Of a stretch of DNA of 64,000 bases, positions 1-13,073 are shown piece after piece. The notes under the pieces are model-generated. The model was not told where the DNA came from and searched no databases. It worked only from the letters and a program-made list of their open reading frames with translations. The translations under genes and the position numbers were made by a program. The stretch's first letter is position 1, and each line of letters starts with the position of its first letter. Source of the stretch: Cinnamomum chago (Eukaryota; Streptophyta; Magnoliopsida; Laurales; Lauraceae); NCBI GenBank assembly GCA_038049695.1, contig CP142457.1, positions 60,260,501-60,324,500 of the forward strand, given 5' to 3'.

Positions 1-941
1 TGCAGCGCCTATTATATGCAAGTGGGGTGGGGCCCACTCTTAAGAAATCCAATTCGTCCATCATCTTTTACACACATCATGTTCTTTGCATATATAACTT
101 TAAAGTGTATTTCGTGGAGCCTACCATTAGATTGACCTGTTGATTTAAATATGTGCCTAACTTCTATTTCCATAAGGAAAGAGAGAGAAAGTTAATAAAG
201 TTGAGTCATGTGTTCAGGATGTAGTTAATCCAAGGGTGTGCACATTATTGATTTGAATAATATTTTACTAGCATTATAACCCGTGCTTAGCACAGGTATG
301 ACCAACACTGCAACTTAAATATTCATGCATGAAAAAAAATATCCATAAATTTTAGAAAGAAAGAAAAAGAAGAAAATATTATACAAGTACCAGTTTATGT
401 ATTATAAGAGCTCATCACATAGAAATAAAAAAGGAGAAGTGGAGGAGAAAGGAAATGGTAGAGTTTTGGTAGAAAGAGAGTTGCAGAAATGAAAACGTGA
501 AAGTTTAAGAAATGGGTAGTAGAGGTAGTTTTTTTGTAAAAAGATATAGTTAGTTTGCATGACATAAGTGAGGATAAAACTGAAAAGATTTTAAAAAAAG
601 AATAACTAATTATCAAAATCATAACTATCGGTTAAAATTAAAGCAAAAACCTCTTGGCTTGATATAGTATAATATGTATATCTCCCAGTGGGTATTAGAA
701 TTAATGAATAGATTGAATTTATTAAGGGTGGTCCCACCCACTTGCACCCACCTGCATACGTCAAGCGCTGCATCATACTAAGATGCAGCACTGCTGTATG
801 GTAACTTTGGCCTTTTCCAAAATGCCCCAGGTTTGCATCCCATGAAGGCCCAGCCACAAGTGCCCCGTATTAAAATTATTCTACCATCATTTATTAATAC
901 ACTTTTTAGGAAAGTGTGTAGGAGAGGAAATATGATAAAAG
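1..941. other. AT-rich intergenic DNA
   Basis: No convincing coding region is visible. The sequence is AT-rich with short purine-rich and poly-A tracts. Short open frames here are low-complexity and lack recognisable motifs. The block around 265-295 has a sequence about 'cccgtgcttagcacagg' typical of old plant TE ends, but no matching partner end was found. Confidence 0.6.
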
Positions 942-949
942 GCTATAAA

Positions 950-2227
950 TAGGCATGTCAAGCGCTGCCTGCCTGGCCCGATCGGGCCACGGGCTGTGCC
1001 TGGAGCGGGCCAAGCGTGCCGTGCCTCGCCTCTTTAAATTTTTTTCCGATTAATTTTCATATTTTTAGTATTAAATTTAAAATTAAAAGTTAAAACACAA
1101 ACACTAATTAAATAAAATTGTTATTTCAGGGCAAAGGGCTTGTCTTTTTTTTTGCTAGAATTTAGAAATGCATTATCAAATTAACCCAAGACTATTAAAG
1201 TTGTGAGGGTGAATGATATGTGATGAAGGGTGTGAAGCATAGAATATAGATATTTACATGGGACCTTGATAGTTGGATATTCATTTGACATCTTCCATTG
1301 ATTCAATTCCATAAAAAAAAAAGAGTTTTTTTTTCTGATTATTTTGAATATTTATTATTGATCGTTTATTTTTAAATACTTATAAAAATATAAAGTCTTA
1401 GAATTCCTTGGAATTCAATTACATGAAACAAACATGCCCCTACATGAATAGTTACATTTGTAGATAGTCTATCTCACTATTTCCTCCTCTACATGCATGT
1501 GAATTGACGCTACGGTCAACTCGAGACTCACCTTACTATTACTCAAAGTTGGATTACATCTTAAAAAGTATTTTATTTAGAGATGATTAGATTTTAAGGA
1601 TATTAAAGCAAGTATTAAGATAATCTAAACGAGCTAATCATTTGCCTAATCCTTATTTACAACAAGACTTTTCCATCTCCTCTACCCTTCCGTGGTATGC
1701 ATAAACTTGGCCAAATATGAAGAATATATAATCCATGTTCAGGAGAAAATTTCCCATTACTCTCGTACATGAAAATCTTAATTATCCATATTGATCATTT
1801 GTTAATAGAGGTGTTAATGAGAAAGGATGGACCAGGTTGAAGGTTGTGTAAGCCCAACCATCTAGTATTGGGCCTAATATTCAGGTCTTAAATATTTAAA
1901 GGCCAATAGTCCACTTAATTGTCAGGCTAGAAAATAGGACTCAAGGCGGGCCAGGTGAGCCGTGCCTAGTTGCCATGGGGATCGATCGTTATGGACAGGT
2001 CAGCCCGTAGCGTGTCGTGTCGAGATGAGCTGCCCGTGCCAGTTCCCTCGGCCCATGGCACGAGCTGTGCCAGGTGGGCCGTGCCGTTGACCAGGCTGTG
2101 TCATTCCATGGGCTGTTGGCTGCCAGCCCGGCCCATGGCATGGGCCATGCCTAGTGTGCCGTGCCTTGGACCAAGTAGTGCCGAGCCGTCGGCCGTTGAT
2201 TGCCGGACAGGCCCATTTGACATCCTA
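950..2227. mobile_element. Non-autonomous hAT-type MITE with 8-bp TSD
   Basis: The element begins TAGGCATGTCAA and ends with the near-inverse TTTGACATCCTA. It is flanked by GCTATAAA (942-949) and GCTATGAA (2228-2235), an 8-bp target-site duplication with one mismatch, as expected for hAT elements. Near both ends lie GC-rich repeats built on 'gtgccgtgcc' and 'ggcccg' (about 960-1030 and 1940-2215), a common subterminal pattern in plant hAT MITEs. The middle is AT-rich and non-coding, so no transposase is encoded. Confidence 0.75.
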
Positions 2228-2235
2228 GCTATGAA

Positions 2236-4605
2236 CTAGGAGGCCTGAATTTGAAAGAGATGGATATTCTTTAAAGGTTGGATGTACATATGTTAAACTC
2301 CTATTTGAATGAGATTATTACTAGGGGCATATAAGTTGAGAGTTATTTCAATTGGATTTGATTTTTTATAAGTGGTCCCCATAAAATAAAATAAAAAAAA
2401 AAAAAAAAAAACTACAAGTGACGTCTGTACAGCTCTTAACATGTCTTTAACTCACTCTCTCTCTTCCGTGCATCCAAATAGGCAAAAGGGCCCCCTTGTT
2501 TGGGATGTGTGCATGAAACAGAGAGACGAAACAAAGTGGAGAAAACAGTCCTTTAGTGCAGATGGCCCCAACTTTGATCCATTCAAATCAAAATTATCAC
2601 ATGACCACCACCATGTGGATTGGCACTCGCTGAAGTTTGGAAGTTGTCTCGGGTCTCTCTCCACATTGGATTCTTTTTTTCTTTTTTGTAAATCTGATAT
2701 AGGGCCAATATTGGAAAAAAAAAAAAAACAAATGAAGCCACCTCATTTAAAAAAAAAAAACCCACATTCTTGTTATCTATGGTGGGGCCCAACTATGATC
2801 AATTTAGATTTCAAACCTTATATAGCAATTACATTGTGGATTTGTACTCTTTCCCGCTAGCCTTTTTTAAGAAATAAAGTTTAAAAGTCTCAAGTGTTGA
2901 GATAATTTCAGGCATTTGTTTAGAGAGAAAAAATAGGAGCCACATGGACAAAAAAAAAAGAGTCATTCGTTAGCCTTTTGAGAGAGAAATTTAAAGCCCT
3001 TTAAACCATTAGAAGCCATTTGCTTTCCTATTTTTCTAGATAACAACAATTGATACAGAGTAACACAATCATTCCAAATACAACTCATTGCTATTCGATT
3101 GGTTAAAAGCATGGGACTTTCCTCCGACATGAGATCTTTTTTTTCTTTATTTTGCTAAGTTGGGTTAGTAGTATAGTACTATCCTCTAACAAGTGCATTT
3201 TAATTCCAACTAAACGAACCTAGCTAATGGTTATTTTTAGTCCACAAAATGAAGCACATTGAACAAATAAAAATTCATAATTTTTATAATTACTCTTAAA
3301 AAAAAATTTACTCTTCAAAAAAAAAATCCTAATTTTTTTTTGTTATCTTTCATTTTTATGTTTATACATTTCATTTAAACTTACACTCGGCTCACACTTC
3401 CATATCTCTAACCAGCTAATTACAATTGAGCAACTTTTTGTTTTTTTTTTTTAATTTTATACGTTGCCCGACTTGGGTTAGATTTGATTGAATCAGATGG
3501 AGATGCGCCTAAAAGGCAAAGAAGAAATAGGACCCCTCAAGTCTGGAAAAAGTCCACTTCGGTCCCCCAGTCGGTCCAGATAGCACGGCTGATTTAGAGA
3601 AAGTCCACTTGAAGAGACTGGAGGATTGATTTTGAGCCCGGTCCCACAAGAAGGCCGTTGGATCCCGGAGCTCAAGTCTGCGCTGTGGAGACTCGGGTGC
3701 CCTCCTTCTTCCTTCATCAACAGTGGAGCCTGTCTGAAGGTTTCTGTCTAACTCGACGGGTCCCACATGTAGGGCACTAGGCTCTTCATTTGTCACTTTC
3801 ACCTATCCAATTCAGGGAAAAGCCCAATTAAGTGCCACCTTGGGTTTGATGCCGTCAACCTTGGATTTTACACAACTTCCAGCCTTTGTGGTCCCTGCGG
3901 TTAGATCTTGTGGTTGTAGTTCATCCACGCCTACCACCTCGGAATTCGGACTAGACGCTGCATTTCTATTCATGGACATATATGTCAGGAAGTGTGGCCC
4001 ACTTGTAGCCTGGACCAAGCCGAGCAAATTGTGACTTTGCAGGATCACTTCCGCTCGTGACATGCGTACGGATCTAACGAGAATTGTACGGTCCTGAGAC
4101 TCAGCAAACTAAAAGGAAAACTAGAATAAATAGAACATAGGTGGCCCCACAATCACATATCTGTGGATGGTGATGGAGGTTGGAATCATGATTCTAATAT
4201 ATCACTTAATCAATGGTGATAAGTTTCCACCTTAAAAGATGAGTTATAGTTGATTCAACTATCCAATTTATTTTGATGGGTACTAAATCCGAGATCTATA
4301 ATCATCAAAGATTTGATAATCCACTCCGATGGATCATAAAATGGGCTCTACTGTATGTTTAAGCATCGATTGAGCATTGCGAGTGGTGCTGGACGAAGAT
4401 TTATCCAAATATGGGGGACCATCATCAATTCATCTTGCAGCTAAATGTGTTTTCATAAAATCAGATCCTTTAACTTTGATGATATCAGCTGGTTTACGCC
4501 ATTGACGCTTTACTTTTCACCTGTTCCACAAAATTATGGATTCATATAAATATAGAAAAATCTTAACAATATTCATGCGCTTATTAACCAACAAATTGAT
4601 AATAT
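2236..4605. other. Intergenic, no recognised gene
   Basis: This stretch contains poly-A runs near 2392-2412 and several A/T homopolymers. A block at about 3490-4075 has more balanced composition and repeated 'gtcccacatgtag' type phrases. It is open over 60-97 codons in several frames on both strands, but none shows a family motif or splice structure. It looks like an old MITE rather than a gene, though its ends were not found. Confidence 0.5.
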
Positions 4606-4611
4606 TCGTCA

Positions 4612-4690
4612 TATGCCATAACTTAGCTGGTAAGGAGTATGAGTGTGTGTGAGAAAGCACGAGTTTGAGTCTCCCATCTAGCAAAAATAC
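4612..4690 (+). mobile_element. Possible tRNA-derived SINE head
   Basis: The phrase 'cttagctggtaaggag' resembles a degraded pol III A box. About 45 nt later, 'gagtttgagtctccc' resembles a B box. The spacing suits a tRNA-derived SINE 5' region. Both boxes mismatch the consensus and no 3' tail or TSD was found, so this is a weak call. Confidence 0.25.
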
Positions 4691-4924
4691 TCAATCCTTA
4701 ATTAATTCATGAAACCTAGCTAAATCAACTTTTCTTGTATATTCACATGATCAACCTAATTAATTAACCTTGGGATCAACTATGTTTTCTGTGAAACTTG
4801 CTACAATGACTGTACAAGTTGGGTGGAAGCACATTGCCAGTACTTTATTAAAAAAATCAGCCTTACTAGCAAAATGATTATACCCAAATAGATTAAAGTG
4901 ATTATACTAAGAAAAGCCATCATC

Positions 4925-4930
4925 TTTATT
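4925..4930 (-). terminator. Candidate poly(A) signal of GLK
   Basis: AATAAA on the minus strand lies about 140 nt downstream of the GLK stop codon at 5068-5070. A second AATAAA is at 4844-4849. Either could serve; plant poly(A) signals are loose, so position is the main support. Confidence 0.3.
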
Positions 4931-5067
4931 ACTCCTCGAAACAAACACTTGACAAGAAAAGGCTATTCATCCATTATCATTTAATCAAAGATGTTACAAT
5001 CGGGAAACTACAAAAGTGCTTTTCTTGGGTACTTCTGCTGCTGGGAGATGTCGTCGAATTTAGATGT

Positions 5068-8000
5068 TCAGTCAGAAGATGGTGGTATTTTTGATACTCC
5101 CTGACGCTGTAGTTCCACCATTACACTCTCTAGAGATGGTGGCTTTAGCCCAAGAGGAAGTGACAGCATCGGTTTTGCTAAAACGTCTCCAATAGCTGCA
5201 TCTATGGTCTCCTCTGACTGTTCACATCATATATATGATAATTGTTATAATCTCAGATGATATTAAGGCAACCATTTTACATACAAGAGAGAGAGAGAGA
5301 GAGCAAGCTAGCTCACCGGATGAAAGTCAAATGGAAGGTGTGAGTCTAAATGAGCACTAGGAATGGAAGTGCTATTGTCTGTTCTATTGTACAAGGCGTG
5401 AGGTGGAAAGCCCGGAACAGGTGGGGAAGAAAGCCTCTGCATAGATTAATTTGCACCAAGGTAAAACTTCAGCTTCCCATATTAACATGCTTGGTTATAA
5501 TACAATGAACAGCACACACATACACACTATATATCATGTAAAAAGCAGAAATAGTAAGGCAAACAAAACGTGGAAAAGCAGATACCGATGTTATCATGGG
5601 CCGAGGGAAGCATGGAGTCCCTTGTGTCAGGGGATTCGGTACCCAGCCATCTCTAGAGACCTGCAAGAAAGATTTAGGTTGAGAGAGCGCTTTAAAAACC
5701 TTGAATCTTGAGGGCCATTTATTAGAATGTAAGGTAAATGAAGTATACGAGCGTGTTTGGTAACAAGCGAGAAATGTGTGCCTACCTTTAGAACATAAAT
5801 TCATCACAATGATTTGTATAGCCAAGAATTTGACATCTATATCATTGCATATTCATGCATAAAATTGAGTAAATTTGGTTTGATGAACAAATCTGCCAAA
5901 GTGAGAATTTTCTAATCCTATGGAGCCCTGAAAATCCTTAAAAAGATTTTAATTTATCCTAAATTCTCATAAATTTACGATTTCCAAATTTAGATTTTTC
6001 ATAACCATGTGGAATGCGAAAATCTTTACCTCAACAGTTTGGTTGTGGAACATGAACTCAATTTACAATCTTTCCTCATGTGGCAACCCCTGAGTGGTCT
6101 AAACAGGATTTCCCTATTTGGACCAAACAAGGGATCCGTTTCCATATATATAGCTAGTCTCTAAGCATGAAACCACAAGCATGTGGGGTCCACCCCCTCC
6201 TGACTAGGTGTTGGGGAAAAAAGAGTTGGTAGCAATGAAGATAAAATCTTGGGGGCCTAAGAGTTGTCTGAATCTTAGGAAAGAACGGCCCACATGAGCC
6301 TCGCAGGCCAAGTTGTACGTGGATGGAAAATTCCGGTTATATATTGTATGTGCAGCATCTTCCTTTGTATTTTTATATAAAGTTTATGTTTCAAAACTTT
6401 ATACTCATATAATGTATTATTTGCCAGTGCCGAAATAGGTAAACAATATTGTGTGAAACCATTAGGGCCTAGCCTGTTTGGTTCATGTAATTGAATTCAA
6501 AGAAATTCAAAAACTTTTTATTTCTATAAATAGTTGAAAATGAAGAATAAGGTAAATATTAAAAAAAATAAAATCAAATAACCTCTCATAAAAATATAAT
6601 CAAAGAAAGATTGAAAATGAATACAGTTATCACCGTACCTATTCAAATTCTAAAAAAGTCAATGTCTCACCTATATTATCTTTTTATATCCTTCACCCCT
6701 CACAACATATTAGAAATGTCAATATATAGTATCGTGCCGTGCCAGCAATGATGACAAGGGAGCTCGGCTCGACAAGAACTCGTGCTGGGCATGTGCCGTG
6801 CGTGCCATTGGCTTCGTGTTGTTCTTACTTTCCAGGCTCAAAAAATAAAGGTCTTACACTAAAAAATTAAAAGATACACACAAATAAGAGTATGCATATA
6901 GATTTAAGGGGTTCGTTGAAACTCAACCTACTCCACTTAGCATGAACCATTTAGATTATTTCTATTTGAATGTTTTTCAATAAGATTACCTTTGGAACCT
7001 TTAGAATTTTTTGGATAATAAAGAATAAAAGAAATAAAAGACTATATTTTTTTAGTTAGACTAAAAATATCAAATATCTCGTGCCGTGTTGTGTCAGCAA
7101 GCCAAGCTGCAGTTGTGCCAACCGGGTCTGAGACCTCAGCCCAACGTAGCCCGTGACCTCCTGCCATGGTGTGTGAGGGCGGCACCACCCATTTGACATC
7201 TCTACATCATATCATTTACCTCTTACCTCTTTAACAACCCTACTTCATTTGATCACTATGAATTCCTATGTAATCTAGGTAAACAAAGTAGCCCTTATGG
7301 TTGGGATGGTTATTTTAAATGAACCCTTAGAGTTGAGAGAGAGAGAGAGTACCCGTGGGTGTGGACTTTGCCAGTAGGTAGGATCAGGTGGTGGTGGTGA
7401 AGCAGCCCACGGCGGCTGTGGAGGAGATATTGGTGAAGGGATCAGATGTCTGGGCCACAAATGTGAGAAGGATTGATCAACGGTCGGATGTCCCCACACG
7501 TGCAGGGGTCTGTAAGGCTGCATGGCTGCATGGGGAGGAAAACCCATTGTAGGTGCAAGCCAAGGGCTCATGTTGCTCTTGCTTCCAGCTCCGGTGTACA
7601 CTTGCCGTCTTTGGTTCCAGTTTGCCGCTTCTGCTTCTTTTGCCATCAAATGCTTCCGATGCGAGCGATATTTCTGCGCAAAACCCACACAGTTCAGATT
7701 CTTCAAAGAAAAACAAAAACCGTAATCTCCATTGATTTTTGCTACCTCTCTTTAAACATTGAAGAGACTGGTTAATCCGCCAACCTAAACACTAATTTAC
7801 CAATAAACTTAATAAAATAGGACCAGTTAGAACTTACTCTGAGCCAACACTACCAAATGCCTAACATCTCAAGATCCATTGCTCAATGTGGCAAGTTTCT
7901 AACTATGGCCTCAAAAATACCTAAGCTACAGTTTTACAAGCAATCTCTCACTGAAAAATGGTTTCAGAATCAGTTTCTTTATTGTAGCATTTAGAAATAG

Positions 8001-9663
8001 CTCATCGTCTGCTCTCTAAGGAATCATCTACGTTTTAGAAGAATTTATAGAGGAAAGAATTAAATTCCTTTTCATATGTTGTAACTGGGGATTGAAATCA
8101 TCAGGCCCGTACTATTCAAGAAAGTCGCTGACCCAATTTTTTAGTATGCCTTGAACCAAAAGTAGTACTCGACCTCCCTTGTATGGCTGAAACAAATTTA
8201 TAGCTGACTTATAATAGGTAAAAGTAAACATATGTCGAAGTCCAACAAAACCAGCACTATAATCAAAAAACCAAATTAAGAACAATGAAGCTCAGGGAAG
8301 AGAAAATAATACAAGGACATTTTACTTCATCCTTGGGTTTTTGGTTACATGTTTCTTGACTCATTATTCTAATTTTATCAAATGATGGATACCTGACAGA
8401 TAGGAGAAAATGGCCTAGATCTGTTATTTATTAGCTTACTTGATTCCTAATCCTGCCTACCAATACGAACAAATGGGATTTTTTTTTTTTTTGTGATTAT
8501 CAGGCAACTTCACGTGTACTCTAACCATTTAACACAGAAAAATGTCCCAGCAGAAGGCCCAACCAAAAAAGGAACCAAGTGAAAATTCTTAAAAAAAAAA
8601 AAAAAAAAACAGAAGGAAAAAGAGAAGGGGGGCTTATATAGTACCTGAAGATGACTAGCAATGTTGTGGCGAGTGAGACAATCAATTCCCATAAGCTCCA
8701 AAATCCTTGAGGGCACTGCCTTATCCAACCCCAGCTGCTCCACAGCTTGCACAAACCGCCTATGCAGGTCTGGAGTCCAATCCACCTACACATAATCCAA
8801 TGAAAGAAAAACTGAAAAAGAACTAAATTCCATTCACAAATCCAACTACAATCCTACCCTTTTCCTCCTGGACTTTTCATGCCAGACTTAAAAAGAACTA
8901 TTTTCCTTCTAACCTTTTCCTCCTGGCATCTTCATGCCACCCTTGAAAATACATGACAGGAAGTTACGTTTGTTAACCTAATAACATGGTTTAATTATCA
9001 TAAATATATCCCTCAGTCTTTGTCTGAGCCTTCCCAGAAAAGGAGGGCTAGTGACTAGTTTTGAGTCTTATTTTGTATGAAAATAACACTCAGTAGTGCT
9101 GCCTTGCATTGCCAAAAAGGGTCATGGCAGATTAAAGACTTACAACATGAATTAGTTCCTGCTTATCTTCCTAACCCCAGGACTCAAATGTATTTACACA
9201 CCCTTTTACTAGTTACCTTCACTTTCTTCTTCCCTTGTGTTCCTTTTGCCTGTGTCGTGGTTGAAGACTTATGGCCTCTGTATCCTTCAGGTGACACTGA
9301 GTTCTTCTGGGTGGCTGTTGAATTCTCTGTGGTCGACGACTCCTCTCTCTGATCTACCAATGCCTCTCTTTGGCTTGAACCCTTCTCACCTTCCTGTCTC
9401 TGCTCCTCTCTCTCCGTCTCCTTTGGTCCTGGCGACACATTCAAATCTGAGCCCTCAACTGAAAATTCTGCAAGTAATTCTGGGTCCAACTCCAAATCTG
9501 GCAACACGTCTCCATTGTCAATCCCAACGAAAAGGTCGCCCAAGTCGATGTCGTCGAATAAGTTCCCAATGGAGCACCCGTCCGAGAATTCGTCTGCTCC
9601 AAGAGTTGATATTTCTCCTTCCCTTTCATTACTAGGGATTGTAAGGGGTGATACTGAGAGCAT
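5068..9663 (-). CDS. GLK: GOLDEN2-LIKE (GLK) GARP transcription factor, complete
   Basis: This nuclear transcription factor is known in plants to promote chloroplast biogenesis and photosynthesis genes. Six exons, all with GT-AG introns: 9663-9217, 8785-8645, 7673-7353, 5660-5586, 5436-5317 and 5217-5068 (stop TGA). All introns fall between codons, giving 417 codons, close to other GLKs. The N-terminus MLSVSPL matches the usual GLK start and is followed by an acidic region. The GARP domain covers about residues 146-207, with motifs [37 protein letters not shown] and [10 protein letters not shown] Pro-rich middle holds [13 protein letters not shown] and [11 protein letters not shown]. The GCT box is at about 362-416 ([25 protein letters not shown]). 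One oddity: the position usually KPWLPLPLG reads KPMLSLPLG. Intron 3 (1692 nt) carries a MITE. Assignment to GLK1 or GLK2 is not possible from sequence alone. Confidence 0.95.
6711..7204. mobile_element. hAT-type MITE inside GLK intron 3
   Basis: The element starts TAGAAATGTCAA and ends TTTGACATCTCTA, with flanks CAACATAT (6703-6710) and CATCATAT (7205-7212), an 8-bp TSD with one mismatch. Its subterminal zones carry 'cgtgccgtgccagc' phrases like those of the 950-2227 element, so the two belong to one family or related families. It lies wholly within intron 3 of the GLK gene, clear of both splice sites, and should be removed by splicing. Confidence 0.7.
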
Positions 9664-11371
9664 TACAGTGTGTAAAGAAAAAAGAAGATGAAGATGCGGA
9701 TGATGAAACTAAACAATCAACTTTTCTTCATTCGTTTACCATATGATACAAACATAGAAACATGGCCCACATGTGAAACGATGAAGCAAGAACACGAAAC
9801 TGCATCGCAGCTTTTTCAATGTTTTAATCTGAGTAGGGACGATTCCGGGGGTCTTCGGAATATGCTTGCCGGAAAATCCAAGTAAATGAAGGAAAGAGAA
9901 TGTAGGGCTCGTGGTTATGTTCTTGACTTCTTGTTGAGTTTTTGAAGTGTAGGAAGGTAGAGAGAGGGTGGTTCTCCACCACAACTTATTAGATTTCTCT
10001 TCTAGTTTTGTTTGGGCATGAAGTTTCCTCTCTCTCTCTGGTATTTGTGGACGAGTCTTTTTTACTTTTTTTTCCCCTTTCCTTTCTTCTCTTGCCTTTT
10101 GTGTCGTTGTGATGTTAACACTAAACAGGCTTTTTACCAAAAATAAAACACTTAACAGGCGTGGACAAGCTCCAGCCAGGATATGTAAGTTAGGACATCT
10201 TCACTGGTTGGACCTGAAATGATTCCAATCAAACGGTAAGAATGTAAAATAAAATAATGTGGGGCTAGGATTTTCCCATCCCATCCATCCCGGATATGTG
10301 AGATAGGACATCTTCACTGCAAATACATTTCGATGGGACCCACATGTAGAAGTTGGGGCTTTACTTTCCATTAAATAAACTCACTATGTTGCCTAATTTA
10401 GAATCTAGATTATAAGAGACTAGGGTCTCCAATCGGTCGGATTTCAAGTACAAAAGGGAAATTTCAAGTACATAGGAACCCACCATTTATGAAATCATCT
10501 CTCACCCTATGGTGAGGGATGGATGCATATATATACCCCATTTACAGGGTCATGTTCCACTTTGAGGCATTGTCTTGTCAATTAATTGTATGAGAGGTAA
10601 AAATCTTTGCCCTCGTGGGGCCCACTTGAATGAGTTCTAATAATGGAAAGATATTGTGACATTGGAAAGGTCATATTGTAAATTTAATTTAGACAAAAAA
10701 TCATCTTAATAAGACAACCACAACTACTAGTTTAGGGTTTTAAAGTTTATCCGATTCGTAAGAGGTACCTCTCCACTGAACATGACCCACTATATATATG
10801 CATATATGTTTACAACCTATATAAATATTATTGCTACTTTATATATTAATTCTATATATATTTGAATGGTGTAATGTTTGTTTTTTGAACGAAAACATAC
10901 CTTGTATTAGGCTCTCTTATAGAATAATGGTATGCTAATAGAGTCCAGGCAAGGAACAGTGTAACAAATACTTTGAACTCCATGTTGGGCCCATATAGAG
11001 ATAATCGATCTGGATCATATATTCAAGATGAATCTCATCTTTTAAAATGATATATCCTCAAATTGTTGCTCAAAAGAAGTGGAACCCACCGTTTAATTGA
11101 GAACCATGACACAAATGTGATTATTAATACCATGCCAGCCCTGATTCCACGTCATTGCCATTAGGTTTCCATGATGATGGTGGGGCCCACTCCTTTGAAA
11201 CTGAAATCAGGATGGGATAATATTCTCTTGAAAGGTCTGGATTATGTCTACGTGGGCTCCAGATTAAAGTTTCAAGTCACCATACCAGGTAGAAAAGATT
11301 ATATAAATGGGATTTAAATGAAAAGGGAAAATGCCTTGCCCCCATCTCTCATTATATTTTAAAACTTGACA
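9664..11371. other. 5' flank of GLK and intergenic DNA
   Basis: On the minus strand this lies upstream of the GLK start and should hold its 5' UTR and promoter. Purine-rich, minus-strand AG tracts at about 9955-10045 fit a plant 5' leader. No TATA box could be placed with confidence. From about 10150 the sequence turns repetitive ('atatgtgagataggacatcttcactg' phrases occur twice, near 10181 and 10294), suggesting old MITE DNA. Confidence 0.4.
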
Positions 11372-11379
11372 GTTTTGAC

Positions 11380-11832
11380 TAGGGGTGCACAAAAAAATCC
11401 GTCGATCCGTAAATTCAATCTGATCCGATCCACGGATTTTTATCCGATCTGAAGGTAAATGGATTAGTGACGGATTGAAAATTTTGTAATCAATTGGCAA
11501 TGGATCAGTGGCGGAATTCACCTTCAATCCGCGGATTCATTTCGATCCGATTCGTTGACATTAAATATTAATAAAAAAATATAAGGAGTCTAAATATAAA
11601 TTAAAATGTCTAAATTTAAAATAAGAAAAAAAAATTAAGGGGTCAAAATGTAGTTTTTTTTACTACATGTTTGATATTTTTTTTAACTTTAGATTGAACG
11701 GATTAATCCAATCCGGTCCTTCACGGATCGGATCAGATCGTATTTTAACAGCCACAGATTAGTGACGGATTCTAAATCTGTCAATCTATAAGTAACGGAT
11801 CCGTAACAATCCAATCCATATACACCCTTACA
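11380..11832. mobile_element. hAT-like MITE (TAGGGGTGCACA ends)
   Basis: The left end TAGGGGTGCACA and the right end TACACCCTTACA are inverse with a small offset. Flanks GTTTTGAC (11372-11379) and CTTTTTAC (11833-11840) agree at six of eight positions, so the TSD is decayed. Subterminal 'gatccgatccacgg' and 'ggatcggatcagatcg' repeats face one another. No coding content was seen. Confidence 0.5.
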
Positions 11833-11840
11833 CTTTTTAC

Positions 11841-13068
11841 TAATTACATTCAAAGAAAAAATAAATAAATTTCTTAAAGTTGGTTCAAGAATTCAAAAAT
11901 CCCAGACCGAGATTGGTGACATATTTCCTGGGACACAACTATTACTGCTAAAAAGGACAGGAGTGTCTTACTATTTGTCATGGATGACAAGGACATTAAG
12001 GTCATTATCTTAAAATTTCAAATGGGACCTCCACTCTCAATTATTGCTTGTCAATGAATTTGTGGGAGAAAAACAGAATTTGAAAAGTATCCACTATCCA
12101 TCCTTTGGTCCCCCTGTATTCAATTCTCAGTGTCCAAAACAATCCAAACCCACCTAAGTACACGACCCGGGTCCACTCTTCAATAATACAAGGCAGTGCC
12201 AAAGAAATTATTAATATTTTATAGTTTATACTGTTAGTCGTTGGGACGCAATCATGACCTTCCATCGGTTTGAGTCAAGCACTGGATCTACAGTCTAATT
12301 ATGTGAAAAGAGAGATCGGTCCATTATATTTTACCATGCATGACCCGAGGTGAAGGATAGACACCCTCATTGTAGAGTAAGATGGTGGAATGAGGATTGT
12401 CTGTATTGCAATAAAAAAACATAAGGTTTCCAATAGGTAGAAAAAGATCTCACTTGCTGTCCTCCCTTTTTACTTGGAAGATGATCCCCTATTTGGACTA
12501 ATGAAGGGGTGCCACATAAGAAGCAAAAAAACCTTTTTTTTTAAGCGAAGGAGATGATATGACATCTCCCCCACATGTAGCACTCCCGAGTGGTCCAAAT
12601 AAGGGATCCCCTTCTTTTTTACTTGGGCCATAAAGAGAAGATATTGGGAGTTAAAACACAACGCCTTTGGAGTTTCATATGAGGGGAGTTGCTTAAGACC
12701 CACCACATGTGATCACATGTGGGGCCCATCAACAGATGCAAACAGGTATTAGTTCTCTTACTTTGTAGAGCCCACTTCAACCCATATTGATATATGATGG
12801 CTGGTCATGTAGAAAATGCATTTCCAAGATTAAATGACGCTAAGAAAAAAAAAATTTAAGCCCATTGATAATTTGATGACCACGGTCATCTCAATTGGGG
12901 ACAGTAAGATTATAGATTTTGCACATTCTCTATTCAATGGTTGTGATTATTGAGTTAAGTCAATCCACTAATAGCTCAATGATTAGACACATCTCCCTTT
13001 CCATTAAACCAATTAGGGATCAATCATTGATTTTGTTGACAGTGAAAGTTAACAGAGCGGAAAAAGAA
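11841..13068. other. Intergenic; includes a small foldback
   Basis: No gene is visible. The only structure is an imperfect inverted repeat at 12483-12611, listed separately. The rest is AT-rich with phrases such as 'gtggggcccat' that recur throughout the window and are probably old MITE remains. Confidence 0.5.
12483..12611. repeat. Small imperfect foldback (about 130 bp)
   Basis: The left arm 'gatcccctatttggact' followed by 'ggggtgccacat' is mirrored on the right by 'atgtagcactccc' and 'ggtccaaataagggatc'. The two arms would form an imperfect stem around an A/T-rich loop. It resembles a small MITE. A related single copy of the arm ('ccctatttggacc') occurs near 6112. Confidence 0.4.
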
Positions 13069-13073
13069 AATAA

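Noticed and set aside
7275..7775. Several open frames on both strands in one block
   Set aside because: Only the minus-strand frame 7673-7353 is real (GLK exon 3); the others are shadows of it.
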